Assembly: GCF_027887165.1 (NCBI RefSeq)
Contig: NC_077227.1
Location: forward strand, 442,759,895-442,823,894
DNA length: 64,000 nt
From: Monodelphis domestica
Lineage: Eukaryota; Chordata; Mammalia; Didelphimorphia; Didelphidae
Direction of reading: 5' to 3'
In this document: one piece after another, positions 62,688 through 64,000 of the stretch
Position numbering within the stretch: the stretch's first letter is position 1
How the letters are laid out: every line of letters begins with the position of its first letter
Translations under genes and position numbers: made by a program
Notes under the pieces: model-generated
What the model was told of the DNA's origin: nothing
What the model saw: the letters and a program-made list of their open reading frames with translations, nothing else
The model's database searches: none

Positions 62688-64000
62688 GTACAGTTTAAAA
62701 ATATTATTTGTTATTTCATTTAGCTATGATGCTAATTTGGTTATGAATTTGTGACAATTGTAGCCTGTTAAAACCTAGAATCATTCCTCCATTTGCAATG
62801 ACTTTATGCAGTCTATATCTTATCTCTTTAACATGCTTGCATATGTCAGTCATATGTCAAAATTTGTCTATGTTCAAGAGGTATATTCTTTTTGCAATAT
62901 TAAGGCCAATCTTAATACAGTAGCCTCAATTCTCAGGGAATTAACTTGCCAATTTAATTAATTAACCTATTATTTCATTCAACAAATATTTGTGGGGAGA
63001 TATATAAGGCATTATATTAATACATGAATACTAATCAGAAGGCAAAATTAGGCATTAATTTGAATTATGCTGATTTTTCCCTCTCCAGATGTATTTAATA
63101 AGTATCTCCTTGATAAGTTGAAGTGCTGATTACTTGAAGAGCTTTAGATGATTGATGGAGAGCTATTTTACTTTTCTTATTTTTTTCATATTTTACATAT
63201 GGTTAAAGCAAAATAATGCAAATAAATATTGATTTCTGATGTCTTTTTCATTATCCATCCTCTTCCCCCTATGAATAATAAGATAAGATGAGATTTCAAA
63301 AGATTTGTAAAATAAACATGAGAATGGAGGGAGATACTTCAAAGTGAAATAATGCATTTTTTTTTAAGTAGAAGAGAGGAAACAGCAAGCATTTCTTATT
63401 AATTTATTTTAAAAAAAGCTTTGGGAGTTTTAGGCTGAATTCTATTAGGAATTTAGTTTCATTTCAAATAGTGGAGGCCAAATTATCTTAAACATTTTCT
63501 TGGCTCCAATTTCAAGTTCAATTTTTGGGTATAATAAAATTTTTTATAACCACATTTAAATTATAATATTATTTCATTAGTGTTAATGCTCATGCCAAAT
63601 CCTATACTTTTTTGTATATGCTATACAGTTTTGTATTTCATGGGAAAACTAATATTCCATTAAAAATAAATAAAATTCAATTTTAAGTTAGTAAAAAAAT
63701 AGACAAATACATTTTAAACCAAATTGAATGTTTTGAGAAATGCATTGTTTTCTGAATTGTAACTTGAATAACAAAGAATAATTATTCAGTTATACCAGTC
63801 CTATTTTTCATATGTATATATTGATAGGCTAGGTTAATTTATATTTGAATATTCTAGTTTTCATGTATATGATAGATTAATATTTTACTTTTGCTTACTT
63901 GAAGATTTTATTGTCTTTCTTGGTCTACCCATGCTTTCTTAGTCCAGGGGAGTAATGGTAGAGGTCTCTGTAAGGTTTGACACTATAATTCTTGTATGTG

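Noticed and set aside
63100..63150. Possible PHKB exon 3 (text reading LDKL)
   Set aside because: Neighbouring codons do not match the PHKB block around WDKLDHYYRIV and there is no acceptor or donor in phase.

Overview
This is vertebrate, and specifically marsupial, genomic DNA. Most of the window is intron. It carries marsupial-type L1 LINEs, tRNA-derived SINEs of the MAR1/MON1 kind with the 'gggcagctgggtggctcagtgg' head, decayed MIR/THER-like SINEs, old CR1-clade (L2/L3) LINEs and solo LTRs. I cannot name the species; an opossum-like genome fits. There is no operon, plasmid, phage or CRISPR array.

Two real genes are present, arranged head to head around one CpG-rich promoter at about 35.65-36.45 kb. 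On the minus strand is ITFG1 (integrin alpha FG-GAP repeat protein 1, also called TIP). Its exons 1, 2 and 3 lie at 35680-35884, 32282-32354 and 10461-10606, the reading phases join, and the gene continues off the left edge. On the plus strand is PHKB (phosphorylase kinase regulatory subunit beta). Its canonical first coding exon is at 36369-36444, and an alternative first coding exon is at 40057-40111. Both end in the same phase, and the gene continues off the right edge. The two start codons are 484 bp apart.

Layout: 1-10460 is ITFG1 intron 3, with 3' L1 scraps, L2/CR1 pieces and one well-bounded solo LTR that splits an L2. 10607-32281 is ITFG1 intron 2, with a near-full-length L1 (13.5-20.1 kb), a 5'-truncated L1 (22.5-28.15 kb) carrying an exact 273-bp internal tandem duplication, and more L2. 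32355-35679 is ITFG1 intron 1, whose promoter-proximal end is a purine-rich degenerate repeat. 36445-40021 is the first part of PHKB intron 1, which opens with a degenerate minisatellite of about 60 bp per unit. 40112-64000 is PHKB intron, AT-rich, with four solo LTRs of one family, SINEs, a hAT-like MITE and another near-full-length L1 (53.6-60.0 kb).

The most interesting observations are the paired degenerate tandem repeats that start right at the first-exon splice donors of both divergent genes, the conserved alternative PHKB start exon, the exact 273-bp duplication inside an otherwise aged L1, the nested insertions with readable target-site duplications, and a four-copy LTR family sharing an ETS-motif plus TATA-like core. 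I found no undescribed gene system.
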